DNA from: an uncultured Collinsella sp.
GTDB lineage: Bacteria; Actinomycetota; Coriobacteriia; Coriobacteriales; Coriobacteriaceae
Direction: 5' to 3'
Length of the DNA: 64,000 nt
Assembly: GCA_900541475.1 (NCBI GenBank)
Contig: UQJV01000006.1
Coordinates: forward strand, 9,369 to 73,368
Part shown: positions 33,265 to 41,408 of the stretch, one piece after another
Numbering within the stretch: position 1 is the first letter of the stretch
Layout: each line of letters starts with the position of its first letter
Made by a program: the position numbers and the translations under genes
Notes under the pieces: model-generated
The model's input: the letters and a program-made list of their open reading frames with translations, nothing else
What the model was told of the DNA's origin: nothing
Databases searched by the model: none

Positions 33265-33422
33265 TCAAAAACTACGCCCATTTACTACGTTTGATCGGCC
33301 ATCGCCGAGCATGTCGAATTTGAGAAAAACAAAACCGCAGGTAGACGGCTCGCGAATGTAACAAAAACCGGTGCATGGTCGAGCATTCCGGGCTAAACGT
33401 AGTAAATGGGCATAGTTTTGAT
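33265..33422. mobile_element. Small MITE-like inverted-repeat element, ~158 bp
   Basis: Left arm 33265-33294 and right arm 33393-33422 are inverted copies of about 30 bp sharing GCCCATTTACTACGTTT. The inner ~98 bp encode nothing. It lies in the 325-bp gap between the orphan EIIB and galM. It differs in sequence from the element at 11119 but has the same plan. Confidence 0.72.
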
Positions 33423-33462
33423 ATGTCAATCATACAGTCACAGCGAAAATGAGCCCAAAAGA

Positions 33463-33501
33463 TGAAAAGCGCCCGCCGGCGGTGGTGCCGGCGGGCGCTG
33501 T
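33463..33501 (-). terminator. Terminator after galM
   Basis: AGCGCCCGCCGGC pairs with GCCGGCGGGCGCT; on the minus strand it is followed by TTTTCATCTTTTGG. Confidence 0.88.
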
Positions 33502-33525
33502 AGTGCGATATGTCGCGTTGTGGGC

Positions 33526-34578
33526 TTAGTGCCTCATAAAGTGGTATTCGATCACATTGCTGTAGGGGTGACCCGGGCCCACAATGCCCTGTGGGAACAG
33601 CGGCTGGTGCGGCGTGTCGGGGTACATCTCGGCCTCGAGGGCAAAGCCGGCGCCCCAGCCATAGTTGGCGTCGTCCTTGGCGTGCTCGTCGCCCAGCCAG
33701 TTGCCGGTGTAGAGCTGCACGCCCGGGGCAGTGGTGTAGTAGTCCAGCTCGCGGCCAGTCCACATTTCCTCGACATGTAGGGCGCGACGCAGGTTGCGGC
33801 CGTACTGATAGCCATCGATGCACAGGCAGTGATCGTAGCCACGGGCCTGCTTAATCTGCGGGTCGTCGGCCTCCATGCCGGGTGCGACGGGGTGCAGCTC
33901 ACGGAAGTCAAACGGCGTGCCCTCGACCGGAGCAATCTCGCCGGTGGGAATGTTCTGATCGTCAATGGGCAGATAGTGGACGGCGTTGGCAACAAAGAAG
34001 TGCTCACAGTCCATGCCGGCGTTGTGACCGGCAAGGTTAAAGTACGTGTGGTTAGTCATGGACACGTAGGTGGCACGGTCGCTCTCGCAGCCATACTCGA
34101 TGCGAAAGACGCCGGTGCGCGTAACAGTAAACACAGCCGTAAAGGTTCGGTTGCCGGGCAGGCCCAGCTCGCCATCCTCAAGCGAGGTGGTCATGCGCAC
34201 GGCATTGTGCACCTCGTCGAGCTCAACATCCCATACGCGCTTGTGCAGACCGTGCTCAAGATCGCTATGCAGGTTGTTGACGCCTTCGTTGGCCGGCATA
34301 TGCCAGTCCGTGCCGTCGATGGCGATCGTGGCGCCCGCGGTGCGGTTTGCCACGGGGCCGATGGTCGCGCCAAAGCAGGCGGGGTTGTCAAAGTAATCCT
34401 CGAGCTTATCGAAGCCCAGGACCACATCGCGCACGTTGCCGGGAATGTCGGGCACGTCGATGCCCAACACGGTGGCACCGTAGTCCATAATGCGAACGCA
34501 GATCTCGGGCCCGTTGAGGGTGTAACGATGAACGGGGGTACCGCACGGCGCGGTGCCGAAAAGCTCGGAAGTGATCAT
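33526..34578 (-). CDS. galM: Aldose 1-epimerase (galactose mutarotase)
   Basis: Interconverts alpha and beta anomers of galactose/glucose before GalK. The 350 residues show the mutarotase signs: YGATVLGIDVPD near residue 33, GPVANRTAGATI with the substrate Arg near 75, NLHSDLEHGLHKRVW near 105, MTNHTYFNLAGHN with catalytic His near 178, and the late Glu in GAGFALEAEMYPDTPHQ near 320. ATG 34578 starts the conserved domain; 20 upstream in-frame codons are ignored. It stands alone, facing a DeoR regulator across 206 bp. Confidence 0.93.
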   Translation of the reverse strand: MITSELFGTAPCGTPVHRYTLNGPEICVRIMDYGATVLGIDVPDIPGNVRDVVLGFDKLEDYFDNPACFGATIGPVANRTAGATIAIDGTDWHMPANEGVNNLHSDLEHGLHKRVWDVELDEVHNAVRMTTSLEDGELGLPGNRTFTAVFTVTRTGVFRIEYGCESDRATYVSMTNHTYFNLAGHNAGMDCEHFFVANAVHYLPIDDQNIPTGEIAPVEGTPFDFRELHPVAPGMEADDPQIKQARGYDHCLCIDGYQYGRNLRRALHVEEMWTGRELDYYTTAPGVQLYTGNWLGDEHAKDDANYGWGAGFALEAEMYPDTPHQPLFPQGIVGPGHPYSNVIEYHFMRH

Positions 34579-34743
34579 TTGGTTCCTAACATCGAGGTAT
34601 TTCCGACAAACTGTAGCGCGAACAGGCGAGATTATCACTACACCCCACTAAAGCAGGGGGTATTTTTCTCAAAAAAGTGATGATTGGAGCTGTGCGGGCG
34701 TTCATTTTTGACGCGCACGAGTCTGATACAATTTGTTCGTTAC

Positions 34744-34753
34744 TGTTTGAATG
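34744..34753 (+). promoter_or_regulatory. TGTTTGAATG box before the DeoR gene
   Basis: TGTTTGAATG lies 31 bp before the GTG start. The same or close words (TGTTTGAATG, TGTTCGAA, TGTTCGAATG) occur before lacF (51103, 51113, 51194) and lacA (53108), so it is a candidate LacR box with autoregulation. Confidence 0.45.
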
Positions 34754-34784
34754 ATATGCGCGCAAAGAACGGCGAGGATTCATC

Positions 34785-35549
34785 GTGATTAAGGCAGAGC
34801 GACAGGATAAGGTTCGGCAGCTGCTCGAGGAGCAGGGCACGGTCTCGGTCAAGGAGATTTCGGATGCACTGGGCGTCTCGGATATGACGATCCGCCGCGA
34901 TCTTGAGGAGCTTGCGAGCCTAGGCGAGATCGAGCGCGTGCACGGCGGCGCCCGTAGTGCACAGGGACGTCCCCACGCTATGTTGCGCCACGAGTATTCG
35001 CACAGCGAAAAGCGCACCAAGCATGCCGAGGAAAAACTGCAGATTGCGCGCCGTGCTGTGGAGCTTATCGAGGAGGGCTCGACCATCTTTTTGGGTACGG
35101 GCACTACGGTTGAGCAGATGGCCTCGATGCTGCCGGCGTTTCGCCTGCGTATCGTGACCAATTCGCTTTCGGTGTTTAACCTGCTCGAGGCACGCGAAGA
35201 CTGCGACCTGTGCCTCGTGGGCGGTATGTACCGTCGCCGCACCGCCGCTTTTGTGGGACCAACGGCCGAGGATACCCTGCGTGCGCTGGGCATCGATGCA
35301 GCGTTTATCGGCGCCAACGGCATTCTGGATGGCGACGTGTCTACGTCCAATATGGATGAGGGTCGTATCCAGCAGCTCGCCTTTAGCAAGGCCGACTCGC
35401 GCTATCTGATTGCCGATTCCAGCAAGATTGGCAAGCGCGACTTCTACACCTTCTGTCGCTTGGACAGCCTGGACGCCGTGGTGTGCGAGCCGGGTATCGC
35501 TGCCGGGAATCGCGCCGCCATCGAGGAGCACACGCAGGTCATTTGCTAG
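34785..35549 (+). CDS. DeoR-family regulator, LacR-like
   Basis: A 254-residue repressor with the DeoR winged helix ERQDKVRQLLEEQGTVSVKEISDALGVSDMTIRRDLEELASLGEIERVHGGA and the phosphosugar-sensing domain with ELIEEGSTIFLGTGTTVEQMA near residue 90 and FIGANGI near 180. The GTG start follows a weak GGCGAGG. Regulators of this type respond to tagatose-6-phosphate in lactococcal lac operons. The location between galM and the lac modules, and shared TGTTTGAATG boxes, make LacR the best reading. Confidence 0.82.
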   Translation: MIKAERQDKVRQLLEEQGTVSVKEISDALGVSDMTIRRDLEELASLGEIERVHGGARSAQGRPHAMLRHEYSHSEKRTKHAEEKLQIARRAVELIEEGSTIFLGTGTTVEQMASMLPAFRLRIVTNSLSVFNLLEAREDCDLCLVGGMYRRRTAAFVGPTAEDTLRALGIDAAFIGANGILDGDVSTSNMDEGRIQQLAFSKADSRYLIADSSKIGKRDFYTFCRLDSLDAVVCEPGIAAGNRAAIEEHTQVIC

Positions 35550-35646
35550 CTAACACTGCAGGCGATACTTCTGCCCCTGCTGGCTCGGGGATTACCGCTT
35601 TACGTTGACGCGCAAATGTGCTCGGGCCAAGTATTCAGCTTGTGGG

Positions 35647-35952
35647 TTAGACCAGGCGGGCGTAGTCCTGTGACTGATGAAAGACGTGGGCGATATAAAT
35701 CGTTTCGTGCTCAAACTTGTAAAGACACAAGTAGTTGTTGACGTGAAACGATCGGTAATTACGTGCCGCTAGCTCTTGCATGTGAGAGAGGGGACGTAGG
35801 AGCGGCTGCTCGCGAAGCAGATCAAGCTGATATTCAAACTCAGCGACAAAATTGCCTGCTGCGCGCGGATTCTTGAGGATTTGGGCAAGGTATCCGACGA
35901 TACTCTCGTACTCATATCGCGCGCTTTTGAGTATAACGACGTTATAGGTCAT
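35647..35952 (-). CDS. RelE/ParE-family toxin
   Basis: A 101-residue protein that starts MTYNVVILKSARYEYESIVGYLAQ and ends VFHQSQDYARLV, matching the RelE/ParE fold: an N-terminal helical pair, central beta strands (NYRSFHVNNYLCLYKFE) and a short C-terminal strand. It overlaps the antitoxin gene by 11 bp, antitoxin first, the common order for this type II class. The target (ribosome-dependent mRNA cleavage or gyrase) cannot be told from sequence alone. Confidence 0.85.
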   Translation of the reverse strand: MTYNVVILKSARYEYESIVGYLAQILKNPRAAGNFVAEFEYQLDLLREQPLLRPLSHMQELAARNYRSFHVNNYLCLYKFEHETIYIAHVFHQSQDYARLV

Positions 35953-36208
35953 ATTTGTCTCGTATCGCGGTCGCGAAGGAGTCGTAGTCGCTGTAGTCGC
36001 CTTGCGATATTTCGTCTTCTGCCAACATCATACGAGACAGCAGTTTTGCCTTGGCGATTTCTTCTTGCATGAGGCGATACTGGTCGCTGCTGATGCAGTG
36101 CATGGCCTCGTAGCCGTTCTTAGTTACGGTAACGTCGCGCTCAGACTCAACAAGTGCGGTGAATGTGGCAGTGTCCTTCATGTCTCGGACGGGCACACAA
36201 GCGGACAT
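35942..36208 (-). CDS. Phd/YefM-type antitoxin
   Basis: An 88-residue antitoxin: VPVRDMKDTATFTALVESERDVTVTKNGYEAMHCISSDQYRLM is the prevent-host-death DNA-binding domain, followed by an acidic toxin-binding tail (DEISQGDYSDYDSF). The start at ATG 36208 has AAAGGAGG ideally placed; an earlier in-frame codon is ignored. It lies upstream of, and overlaps, the toxin gene. A TACAATTAT -10-like sequence sits about 30 bp before the ATG. Three 55-bp palindromic repeats lie upstream. Confidence 0.87.
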   Translation of the reverse strand: MSACVPVRDMKDTATFTALVESERDVTVTKNGYEAMHCISSDQYRLMQEEIAKAKLLSRMMLAEDEISQGDYSDYDSFATAIRDKYDL

Positions 36209-36276
36209 GGGTACCTCCTTTGTGTCGTGACATAATTGTACCACGGCGTGTCCAAGCGACCAGTACCACCGGATCG

Positions 36277-36331
36277 TCTCGATCTGTAACAGGTAGGGAC
36301 CAAAAACTCGGCTAGATGTTACTGATCGAGA
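36277..36331. repeat. 55-bp palindromic repeat, copy 1
   Basis: Starts TCTCGATCTGTAACAG and ends GATGTTACTGATCGAGA; ends form an inverted pair with one mismatch. First of three copies in phase at 81- and 80-bp steps. Same length as six other copies in the window. Confidence 0.9.
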
Positions 36332-36357
36332 TTTTGTCTATCCAGCCGTCACCTTTG

Positions 36358-36412
36358 TCTTGATCTGTAACAGTTAGACGGCTAAAAGCGAGTTAGATGT
36401 TACAGATTGAGA
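36358..36412. repeat. 55-bp palindromic repeat, copy 2
   Basis: TCTTGATCTGTAACAG ... GATGTTACAGATTGAGA, 55 bp. Outer 15 bp are complementary with G-T tolerance, loop ACGGCTAAAAGCG. Confidence 0.9.
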
Positions 36413-36437
36413 TATTTCTGCTCGGGCGTTCTGCTTG

Positions 36438-36492
36438 TCTCGATTTGTAACAGTTAGGGCCGAAAATCCCTGCTAGATGTTACAGATCGAGA
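36438..36492. repeat. 55-bp palindromic repeat, copy 3
   Basis: TCTCGATTTGTAACAG ... GATGTTACAGATCGAGA, 55 bp. The 25-nt spacers between copies 1-2 and 2-3 do not resemble each other. The remaining intergenic DNA from 36209 to 36588 has no gene. Confidence 0.9.
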
Positions 36493-36522
36493 CGAATGAT
36501 CCGCTCGAGCCCACCAAAAACA

Positions 36523-36565
36523 AAAAAGGCCGCATACGAACCCGTGGAGGGATTCGTATGCGGCT
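36523..36565 (-). terminator. Terminator after GH1 gene 1
   Basis: GCCGCATACGAA (36529-36540) and TTCGTATGCGGC (36553-36564); on the minus strand followed by CTTTTTTGTTTTTG. Confidence 0.92.
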
Positions 36566-36588
36566 GACAGGGGGGTATGCGGCGGAAA

Positions 36589-38010
36589 CTAGGCCATAAG
36601 CAGGCCGGTCTCCGAGACGTTCTTGTACCAGTACGCGCTCGCCTTGGGATAGCGCTTCTGGGTCTCAAAGTCGATGTAGAACAGGCCGTAGCGCTTGTTA
36701 TAGCCGTTGGTCCAGGAGAACTGGTCCTGCAGCGACCACACAAAGTAGCCGTCGACGTTTACGCCGCCGTCGATCGCCTTGAGGATCCACGCGAGATGCT
36801 GACGCATATAGTCGATGCGAGGGGCGTCGTCGATAAAGCCGTCCTCGAAGTCGTCCTTATAGCCCATGCCGTTCTCGGTGATGTAGATCTTTTTGTAGTT
36901 GGGGTAATCGTTCTTAATGCGGAGCAACAGGTCGTACAGGCCCTCGGGATAGATGATCCAGTCCCAATCGGTCGTGGGAACGCCTTCGCGCACGCATGCC
37001 TCGCCCACGCCCTTGAGGAACCAGCGCGAGGAGCCCTTGTCGCCGGTGCCATTGTGGTTGATGTCGTTTTCGCCCTCGGCGGCACGCAGAAACTGGCACT
37101 TGTAGGTGTTGACGCCCAGGCAATCGTTGTAGGGGAGCGCGGCGGTCAACGCGGCGATGTCCTCGTCGCGAACGTCGAGCTCGCCGCCGGCGATATGGGC
37201 CAGCTTGGTCGCAGCCTCCATGGTGTCGGCTGCATAGTGGCCGCGGAAGGTGGCGTCGAGTACCCAGCGGTTGTTGATGACGTCGGCCATGCGGGCGGCC
37301 TCGCAGTCGGCAGCGCTGTTGGGGTCGAGAGGATACTTGGGCTCCAGGTTCTGGACAATGCCGATCTCGCCCTTAAAGCCGCCCTCATGGAAGGCGACGA
37401 CAGCCTTGGCGTGGGCCACCATCATGTTGTGCATGAGCTGGAAGGCCTTGTCCAGGCGGTACTTCTCGCCGTGCGGCCAGTTGCCGACGATAAAGCTGCC
37501 CTCGGCGGTTGCGGGAATCTCGTTAAACGTGAACCAGTGCTTGACCTCGGTGAACTCGGCAAAGCAGAACTTGGCGTACTCGACAAAGGCATCGATGGTC
37601 GTGCGCGTCAAGAAGCCCTCGCCGCCGTCCTGGTAAAAGGCCTCGGGCGTATCGAAGTGATCGAGCGTGACATAGGGGATGACGCCGGCATTGTTGCAGG
37701 TGGCAAAAAGCTCGTGATAGAAGGCGACGCCCTCGGGGTTAATCTCGCCGGTGCCGTTGGGGAAGATGCGGCTCCAAGCGATGGAGACGCGGATGCCGTT
37801 GATGCCGAAGCGCTGGCACAGGTCGATATCGACCGGATACTTGTTGTAGAAATCGCTTGCGGGGTCGGGGGAGAAGCGACCCTGAGCAGCCAGGAAATCG
37901 TCCCAGGGCACTTTGCCCTTGCCGTGCGTACGGGTCTCGCCCTCAACCTGGTAAGCGGCGGTGGCGCCGCCAAACACAAAGCCGTCGGGGAACTGCATGG
38001 GGTTGGTCAT
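36589..38010 (-). CDS. GH1 6-phospho-beta-galactosidase/glucosidase (module 1)
   Basis: Hydrolyses the phosphorylated disaccharide delivered by the PTS. The 473-residue TIM barrel has the acid/base Glu164 in FTFNEI and the nucleophile in YITENG near 375. The C-terminal SWTNGYNKRYGLFYID carries the Lys and Tyr that bind the sugar 6-phosphate in LacG-type enzymes. Overall wording (FVFGGATAAYQVEGETRTHGKG, DWDWIIYPEGLYD) is very close to LacG of lactococci and streptococci, so beta-galactoside-6-phosphate is favoured over glucoside. It lies 76 bp downstream of EIICB 1, separated by a hairpin. Confidence 0.9.
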   Translation of the reverse strand: MTNPMQFPDGFVFGGATAAYQVEGETRTHGKGKVPWDDFLAAQGRFSPDPASDFYNKYPVDIDLCQRFGINGIRVSIAWSRIFPNGTGEINPEGVAFYHELFATCNNAGVIPYVTLDHFDTPEAFYQDGGEGFLTRTTIDAFVEYAKFCFAEFTEVKHWFTFNEIPATAEGSFIVGNWPHGEKYRLDKAFQLMHNMMVAHAKAVVAFHEGGFKGEIGIVQNLEPKYPLDPNSAADCEAARMADVINNRWVLDATFRGHYAADTMEAATKLAHIAGGELDVRDEDIAALTAALPYNDCLGVNTYKCQFLRAAEGENDINHNGTGDKGSSRWFLKGVGEACVREGVPTTDWDWIIYPEGLYDLLLRIKNDYPNYKKIYITENGMGYKDDFEDGFIDDAPRIDYMRQHLAWILKAIDGGVNVDGYFVWSLQDQFSWTNGYNKRYGLFYIDFETQKRYPKASAYWYKNVSETGLLMA

Positions 38011-38044
38011 GAGTCATCCTTTCTGTGGGATACGAATAGGGAGA

Positions 38045-38071
38045 GGTGCCCGAACTGGGGATCCGGGCACC
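38045..38071 (-). promoter_or_regulatory. Hairpin between EIICB 1 and GH1 gene 1
   Basis: GGTGCCCG and CGGGCACC flank an 11-nt loop, without a T-run. Similar hairpins sit between the two genes of modules 2 and 3. They may set different transcript levels for permease and hydrolase. Confidence 0.55.
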
Positions 38072-38086
38072 AACAGAGGGAGGAAA

Positions 38087-39865
38087 CTAGTCGAGGTTCT
38101 CGCGGAGCCACTTGATAGCGCCAGCGGGGTCGCGAGTAAGGTCGATATATTCCTTACCGCGCGGGGCGAGCAGCTTAATGCCCAGGCGATCGGTGTCGGC
38201 CTTCATGTCGTTGTAGTAGCTACGAACCTGCGGGGCAAGCACGATAACGTCGTACTGATCCATGATGGCAGTGTGCTGGCCATAGGCGCCTGCGGAGGAA
38301 GCGATGTTCTCTCCGGTCTGTGCGGCGCCTTCCTTGATGGCGTTGGCGAGCATGGCAGAGGTGCCGGCGCCGGCGCACAGGACGAGGACCTTCAGGCCGT
38401 CGACATCCTTCTTGGCGGATGCGTCGGCGGCGGGCTCGGGCTGATCGGCGACAGGCTTGCTGTCGGCGGCGGCAACGGTCGTCTCGACGGAAGCGGTGGC
38501 CTGCTCGACAGCGGGCGCAGGGGCGTTGGCGGCGATGGCAGCGGCACCATCGGACTCGAGATCCAGCTCGGCGGCGCGCTCGGCCTCCTGGTCGCAGAGC
38601 AGCTTATCGTATGCCTTTAAGAACGGCAGGTAGATGATGGCGTCCAGCAAGATGATGATCGCGACAAACACCAGGGCGATAAGCTGGAAGTTCGTGGTGA
38701 TGAAAATGCCGATGGGGGCGGGGGTGGCCCAAGGCACCACGAAGGAGAAGCCGTTCATGCCCACGTTATCGATAAAGAACTTGGCAACACTCACGTTGAC
38801 GCAGCCGGCGGCAACAAAGGGGATGAGCATGTAGGGGTTAAGGATCATCGGCGCGCCAAAGAGCAGCGGTTCGTTGACGGCGAAGGCAACAGGAACAATC
38901 GAGGCCTTACCGACGGCTTTGAGCTGCTTGGACTTCATAAAGAGAATCAGCAGAAGCGGCACGATGAAGGTGGCGCCGGTGCCGCCGAACTCACCCACGA
39001 GCGACATGTTAAAGGTGAGGGAGTGGGCGGGGTGACCACCGGCCAGCAGAACCTGCAGGTTCTCGGCCTGATTGGCAAGACGGATGGGGTCGATGCCCGG
39101 CTGGACAATCGAGGGGCCGTGGACGCCGATGAACCAGAAGAACGCGGTGGCTGCCTGGATAAGGATGAGTCCGGGGTAGGTCTCTGCAGCGGTAAAGAGC
39201 GGGGAGAGCAGTTTGATAAGCAGCTCGGAGAACGGAACGCCCATGAGGTTGCGCACAACCACATCGATGATGCCGCAGATGATGACGGCGCCGCCAAAGG
39301 GGATGATGTCGCGGAAGTTCTGAGCGATGGCGCCCGGGACCTCCTTGGGCAGCTTAATGGTCAGATCGCGCGAGACGCAGAACTTATAGACCCACACGGT
39401 AATGAACGCGGCGATATAGGCCGAGAACAGACCACGCGTGCCCATGCTGGTGCAGTCGAAGACCGAAAGTTCGGAGCCGTTGAGCTTGGTGGTGAACTGC
39501 GTGACTGCGAGCAGCAGCATGCTGCACTGGGCGGCCACCATGGTGGAGCCGTCGTTGAGCACTTTGCCGGCGGGCATGCGACGGTTCATGGAAGCCGTAA
39601 AGTTCTTGGCGGTGGTGCCGGCAACCATGATGCCCATGACGCCCATGGTGAAGTTATACAGCTTGTTGCACCAGTCGATGAGCGGCTGGGGCAGCGTAAT
39701 GCCAACTACGCCGGGAAGCGTGGCGATCAGCAGAAAGATCGAAGAGGTAAGGACGATGGGCATGCACCCAAGGAATCCGTCCTTGATGGCCTGGAGGTAG
39801 ACGTTCCTCGAGATCTTCTCAAAGAACGGTTGATGCTTCTCGAGCATCTTTACGATGGCGTCCAT
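38087..39865 (-). CDS. Lactose-family PTS EIICB (module 1)
   Basis: A sugar permease fused to its phosphotransfer domain. Of 592 residues, the first ~435 form the EIIC membrane domain (starts LEKHQPFFEKISRNVYLQAIKDGF; FWFIGVHGPSIV and AVNEPLLFGAP are typical), then an Ala/Pro/Glu linker of ~60 residues, then the EIIB domain with phospho-cysteine in VLVLCAGAGTSAMLANA. There is no EIIA domain, so it depends on a separate EIIA, probably LacF (51286). RBS AAAGGAG. Expression is likely controlled by the divergent LacI at 40141 through the operator at 39968. Confidence 0.92.
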   Translation of the reverse strand: MDAIVKMLEKHQPFFEKISRNVYLQAIKDGFLGCMPIVLTSSIFLLIATLPGVVGITLPQPLIDWCNKLYNFTMGVMGIMVAGTTAKNFTASMNRRMPAGKVLNDGSTMVAAQCSMLLLAVTQFTTKLNGSELSVFDCTSMGTRGLFSAYIAAFITVWVYKFCVSRDLTIKLPKEVPGAIAQNFRDIIPFGGAVIICGIIDVVVRNLMGVPFSELLIKLLSPLFTAAETYPGLILIQAATAFFWFIGVHGPSIVQPGIDPIRLANQAENLQVLLAGGHPAHSLTFNMSLVGEFGGTGATFIVPLLLILFMKSKQLKAVGKASIVPVAFAVNEPLLFGAPMILNPYMLIPFVAAGCVNVSVAKFFIDNVGMNGFSFVVPWATPAPIGIFITTNFQLIALVFVAIIILLDAIIYLPFLKAYDKLLCDQEAERAAELDLESDGAAAIAANAPAPAVEQATASVETTVAAADSKPVADQPEPAADASAKKDVDGLKVLVLCAGAGTSAMLANAIKEGAAQTGENIASSAGAYGQHTAIMDQYDVIVLAPQVRSYYNDMKADTDRLGIKLLAPRGKEYIDLTRDPAGAIKWLRENLD

Positions 39866-39967
39866 AGAGCTCCTTTGCTACTTGATGCGCGATGCATGTG
39901 GATGGAACTGGTCGTCGATGGATGGTCAGGACTGCCCGGAAGCCTTCCTGCTTAAGGAAGGCATTGC

Positions 39968-40010
39968 GAAATGACAACGTTGTCATTTCGTTAATGACAA
40001 CGTAAGACAT
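39968..40010. promoter_or_regulatory. LacI-1 operators (perfect 22-bp palindrome plus second site)
   Basis: GAAATGACAAC/GTTGTCATTTC at 39968-39989 is a perfect palindrome. A second, imperfect site ATGACAACGTAAGACAT lies at 39994-40010. They sit between the divergent EIICB 1 and LacI 1 genes. Confidence 0.8.
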
Positions 40011-40140
40011 TTCTGGAAGAGCAACAAGGATATACGGGCGAGCGGTCGATATTGTCCGGTGAATGGTTGATTTGTCAGTCGGGCAGGTAGTGTATGCTAG
40101 AACGCAAAAAACAAGCGATGCAAAACCGACTGGGGAAGTA

Positions 40141-41151
40141 GTGGCAACGATGGACAAGAAAAATGTCTCAATGAACGATGTGGCAGTTGCCGCGGGCGTT
40201 TCTCTCAAGACAGTGTCGCGCGTGATCAACGAGCCCGATAGCGTGCGAGAGTCGACGCGCGATAAGGTTCATTCGGCCATGGAGACGCTCGGGTTTCGAG
40301 CCAACTTTGCCGCGCGTTCGCTCAAGTTGGGCCGTTACGGGTGCATCGGCGTGGTGATGTTTCACTTGTCGGGCGGTGCCGTGGACATGATTGACGGTAT
40401 CGCCGATGCCGCCGAAGAGCGAGGATTTGCTCTCACGATGATTAAGAAGCGCGCAGGGGAGAAGATGACCCTTGCCGAAGCGGCGCGTAGGATGTCGCAG
40501 CTGCCTGTTGATGGCATGATCTTCAACCTGCGCCAGATGGTCGATGACTTTGATACCTTTGAGGCGCCGAAAGACCTCAAGACGGTGATTATCACGCCGA
40601 TGGAGCATCCTACCTGCTCCACCGTCAGTGACGACCAAGAGGGCGGCGCGCGTATGGCGTGCGAGTACTTTTTGGACCACGGTCACAAGAACGTGTACTT
40701 CGTCTCTGGTAAGAAAGAGTCACTGTCGAGCCAGTGCCGTATGAAAGGTTGGCGTGCGGCGCTCGAGACGCGTGGCATTGAGCCGCCCGAGCCTCTGCAA
40801 GGCGATTGGAATGCGGATAGCGGCTATGCCGCGGGCCTTGTGCTTGCCGATAAACCCGATTGCACGGCGGTCCTCGCTGCTAACGACTGCATGGCCAACG
40901 GCGTGATGATGGCTCTGCGTGACAGAGGGCTCAGGGTGCCCGACGACGTGTCCGTGATCGGCTTTGACGACGAACTCTACAAGACGATTCCCAACTCGAT
41001 TCTGACGTCAGTGAAGTTTCGCCACCGCGAGCTGGGCATCCGTGCGCTTAACGAGGTCGTCGCAGGTCTGGAAGCCCCGAGCTCCAGAAGCCGTACGCTT
41101 GTGTCGGGCGTGCTGGTCGAGCGTTCCAGCGTGAAGGACCTGCGGGCGTAG
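40141..41151 (+). CDS. LacI-family repressor 1
   Basis: A 336-residue regulator with the LacI helix-turn-helix NDVAVAAGVSLKTVSRVINEPDSV and hinge LGFRANFAARSLKLG, then a periplasmic-binding-protein-like ligand domain (ends with SGVLVERSSVKDLRA). GTG 40141 is preferred because GGGGA is 5 nt upstream; ATG 40150 is the alternative. It is divergent from EIICB 1 across a region with a perfect palindrome. Two 55-bp repeats follow its stop codon. Confidence 0.9.
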   Translation: MATMDKKNVSMNDVAVAAGVSLKTVSRVINEPDSVRESTRDKVHSAMETLGFRANFAARSLKLGRYGCIGVVMFHLSGGAVDMIDGIADAAEERGFALTMIKKRAGEKMTLAEAARRMSQLPVDGMIFNLRQMVDDFDTFEAPKDLKTVIITPMEHPTCSTVSDDQEGGARMACEYFLDHGHKNVYFVSGKKESLSSQCRMKGWRAALETRGIEPPEPLQGDWNADSGYAAGLVLADKPDCTAVLAANDCMANGVMMALRDRGLRVPDDVSVIGFDDELYKTIPNSILTSVKFRHRELGIRALNEVVAGLEAPSSRSRTLVSGVLVERSSVKDLRA

Positions 41152-41174
41152 ACGTGCTCGGCCTATTCCGTTTG

Positions 41175-41229
41175 TCTCGATCTGTAACAACTAGACGGTC
41201 AAAAGTGGTCTACATGTTACAGATTGAGA
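41175..41229. repeat. 55-bp palindromic repeat, copy 4
   Basis: TCTCGATCTGTAACAA ... CATGTTACAGATTGAGA, 55 bp, starting 23 bp after the LacI-1 stop. Confidence 0.9.
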
Positions 41230-41253
41230 TTTTCGGCTTGGCCTGTGCGTTCA

Positions 41254-41308
41254 TCTCGATCTGTAACAGCTAGGACCGAAAAACTCGGCTAGATGTTACA
41301 GATTGAGA
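41254..41308. repeat. 55-bp palindromic repeat, copy 5
   Basis: TCTCGATCTGTAACAG ... GATGTTACAGATTGAGA, 55 bp, 79 bp in phase from copy 4. The inner part CCGA AAAAC TCGG also pairs, giving a nearly complete hairpin. Confidence 0.9.
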
Positions 41309-41335
41309 TGAACAGGAGGACGGGTGCGGTCTAAA

Positions 41336-41375
41336 CAAAATGGCCCGCGCATCACACATCGATGCACGGGCCATT
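41336..41375 (-). terminator. Terminator after EIICB 2
   Basis: AAATGGCCCG(C)GCA and TGCACGGGCCATTT pair with one extra base; the minus strand then reads TTTTGTTTAG. Confidence 0.8.
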
Positions 41376-41408
41376 TATTGTCTGCAAGCGGCAGGTGGTG
41401 TCAGCGTC

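Noticed and set aside
36277..36492. CRISPR array
   Set aside because: The regular 80-bp phase looks CRISPR-like, but repeats are 55 bp, palindromic over their full length and imperfect, with only two or three per cluster, and no cas genes are nearby.
36577..38115. Long plus-strand frames opposite the GH1 genes (also 46456-47886 and 48124-49392)
   Set aside because: They mirror the GH1 and EIICB genes and show no independent protein features; codon-bias artefacts.
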